64,000 bases of DNA, from NCBI GenBank assembly GCA_020226215.1, contig CM035227.1, forward strand, positions 5,449,343-5,513,342, written 5' to 3'. The notes under the pieces are model-generated. The model did no database searches. It was not told the DNA's origin and saw nothing but the letters and a program-made list of their open reading frames with translations. This DNA comes from Sindora glabra. Taxonomy: Eukaryota; Streptophyta; Magnoliopsida; Fabales; Fabaceae. Numbering within the stretch: position 1 is the stretch's first letter; every line of letters begins with the position of its first letter. The position numbers and the translations under genes are program-made. Positions 62,069 through 64,000 of the stretch are shown here, piece by piece.

Positions 62069-63138
62069 TGTATCTATTGTAACTGATGTTGTAAATATGA
62101 CGTCTAGGCTATGCTAACATGATGCCTGACTTGTGAAACTAAATAGACTCAAAGAATTTAACTTCATCACCTTTTGACACCATTACATAAACCACATACA
62201 TGTATAAGGAAACCTTTCCAAAGCTATATGTCCAATGGCACAAAGTACCTAAATGGAGATGACAATACCATTATTAGGATTAATATTAGAGAATGAAGTT
62301 TTATGAATAACACTTTGCTCAAAATTTCTACATTGACCATTTCCTCATAGTTCTCAATATATGCAGAAGAAAATAACTATGCAAATAATAAATATGCTTT
62401 TCAAAAGGAGTGACTTGCTCATAAGTTGTAAACAAAACGAAATTTACACAAGTTCATGCACTTTTGCAATATTTTTCAATAAATAAGAGGAATGAATTAT
62501 AAATACTTAATTAATAGTTTTCAAGACTAATTGGAGTGTTTAAAGTCACAAAATGAAGACCCTTAGGATGGCTTTAACTTTCTATTGAAGCATAAATGGA
62601 AAATCAAGTTTTCTTATTACAACTTACTTAGTCCTTAAATAAGCTGATAGCACAATGAGACTTTTATGATAAGTTTGGCATATAAAGTTATAGTGAAAAG
62701 ATCATTAAATTGATATTTGCTGATAATACAATCAAACTTTAAATCAATTTTTTAGTTCTAATATCAGTTATTAGTCTCTATCCTTAACATAAATTACTTT
62801 ATACTAAAGTCCAAGTTCTGAGCATAGAATAATGAAACTATTTTTTAAACTAAAATTGAGGCATAAGACAATGAAATTATTTTTCAAACTATCTAAATTA
62901 AATGGATAACGTTTCCATATTTAATCAAGTGCCCCTATATGTGGTTTAAATTGGTAACCCATTGTTGTAACAATAAATAATAATAAAATAAACAAATTAT
63001 GACTTATAGGAAAAGAATAGGGAATATGTTAAACTTACTATCTAATAGATTAAGAAAAATATTAGAATAGGAATTACAAAGAATTTGAAAGCATACTCCA
63101 TTATAAATTTAGTAACATAAAATAATAAACAATGTACA
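62069..63138. other. Probable Helitron 5' region, no readable features
   Basis: AT-rich DNA upstream of the Helitron coding start. No TC-type 5' terminus could be identified with confidence, and no gene is present. Confidence 0.4.
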
Positions 63139-64000
63139 TGTTAGTAATTTGGATTATTACATGCAGCGGAATTTCAAAATTTTGATCCGAATTCTACCTA
63201 GGATCCATGCAAAAAGCATAAATCAATTATTAGAGTTTTATCTATTGGCACTCGTGTTTCTACAGATCAAAACTTAAGAGCGGATGAATCAAACGCCGGT
63301 CGAAAGGTACAGCGTCTCTACGGTATCCACACGGAGTGAACAACGACCTCTCGCCCTCCACGAATCTGCTAGGATGCGTTTCTCTCTCTAAGAACTAGGA
63401 TTTTGATATTTTCTGAGTGATTTTGGATTTTAGGAAGTCTATGAGCGTGTCTCTAATATGCTGCCCTCAAGCCCCCATTTATAGAACTTAGGCAAGTCAT
63501 AATCCTTGTTCTACTAGGATAATGCTTTCAAAATCCTAATCACACTTAATAACTCATTTTATCCTTATCCTAAAGATAATGAGGAGAGATATGACTTATC
63601 TATTAATTATCTAACATTAGATAATATTATCTCATAATATAAATATCTTAATATTAGATAATTGCATATAGTTATCAAATATCAAAATAATATTATCTCA
63701 TAATATATTTATCTAATATCTGATAACGTAATTATTTAATATTACTTTAATATCAAATAATATCACATAATATATATATATTACATGAATTTATTATTCT
63801 TAATAATATATATATATGCACAAAAATAAGTCCAATTAATTGGATATTAATATCTAATTAATTATTGTCTTATTTTTACTCCTTTTGTGTAATCCTGTAG
63901 GTTCTTACTACGTTGACAATGACTCATTATTGAGCTATAGACAGTAAGCGGTATCTACCAATACATCACTGCCACTCAAGTAGTAAGAATGTCTGTGATT
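63139..64000. mobile_element. Partial LTR running off the window
   Basis: It begins TGTTAGTAATTTGGATTATT with GCAGCGGAAT nearby and AGGATCCATGC at about 63198, in the same order as the start of the solo LTR (TGTTGGGATCGG, GCGCAACGGAAT, ACGGATCCATG). Near the window end CCTGTAGGTTCTTACTACGT and GTAAGCGGTATCTACCAATA match solo-LTR positions 5645-5725. Strand and full length cannot be set because the right end is missing. Confidence 0.72.

Larger units (their letters stand above)
40033..63138 (-). mobile_element. Large decayed Helitron with RepHel and RPA, minus strand
   Basis: Read on the minus strand, recognisable Helitron parts occur in order: N-terminal coding (62068 to 59969), Rep domain (51482-49700), Pif1-type helicase (about 47000-45520), RPA-like gene (44930-42760) and a 3' end at 40033 with hairpin plus CTAG. 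Helitrons transpose by a rolling-circle-like mechanism through the HUH nuclease/helicase RepHel. All coding parts have many stops and frameshifts, and both HUH histidines are replaced by tyrosines, so it is inactive. An 8.5-kb Gypsy element (51483-59963) splits the Rep region. The 5' TC end was not found; the right boundary given is the start of the next LTR and the true 5' end may lie beyond the window. Without the Gypsy insert the remaining length is about 14.6 kb. Confidence 0.85.

Noticed and set aside
1..64000. A coordinated new biosynthetic or defence system
   Set aside because: The intact genes are AKR paralogues and a housekeeping TM9 protein; the rest is transposon DNA. No clustered pathway partners such as P450s, synthases or NLR genes are present.

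Overview
The window is nuclear DNA of a eudicot plant. It is very AT-rich, its genes have GT-AG introns, and it carries a plant TM9 protein gene, plant AKR4-type reductases and plant transposon families (Copia, Athila-like Gypsy, Helitron with RPA, L1-type LINE, Mutator-type MITEs). I cannot name the species from sequence alone.

Positions 1-31400 are an aldo-keto reductase (AKR) cluster built from two copies of a two-gene module. Block A (about 1-9840) has AKRa-1 (97-1367), whose last exon is frameshifted, and AKRb-1 (8986-9784), a dead gene lacking its last two exons. Block B (about 26640-31400) has AKRa-2 (26729-28601, 321 aa) and AKRb-2 (29667-31393, 322 aa), both intact. A Copia element (2550-8617), itself split by a 1340-bp solo LTR, sits between the genes of block A; block B keeps the empty site. 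A Mutator-like MITE sits in intron 2 of AKRa-2; block A keeps that empty site. Between the blocks (9840-26640) are transposon relics: several MITEs, a minus-strand LINE, an LTR-like stretch and a large inverted-repeat candidate.

Positions 32135-35487 (minus strand) hold an intact seven-exon gene for a 591-residue transmembrane 9 superfamily (EMP70/nonaspanin) protein. It converges on AKRb-2.

Positions 35880-40030 are AT-rich and hold a diverged repeat array. From 40033 to at least 62068 lies one large, decayed Helitron on the minus strand: 3' hairpin and CTAG end, RPA-like gene, Pif1-type helicase, Rep domain, and an N-terminal part. An 8.5-kb Athila-like Gypsy element (51483-59963, target duplication ATGAT) is inserted in its Rep region; it keeps gag and protease but no recognisable reverse transcriptase. 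The window ends inside another LTR (63139-64000), related to the solo LTR at 5135-6474.

Only the TM9 gene, AKRa-2 and AKRb-2 look intact; AKRa-1 may still encode a shortened protein. I did not find a convincing new biological system. The most informative signals are the two reciprocal insertion/empty-site pairs that order events in the AKR duplication, and the Helitron whose Rep has lost both HUH histidines.
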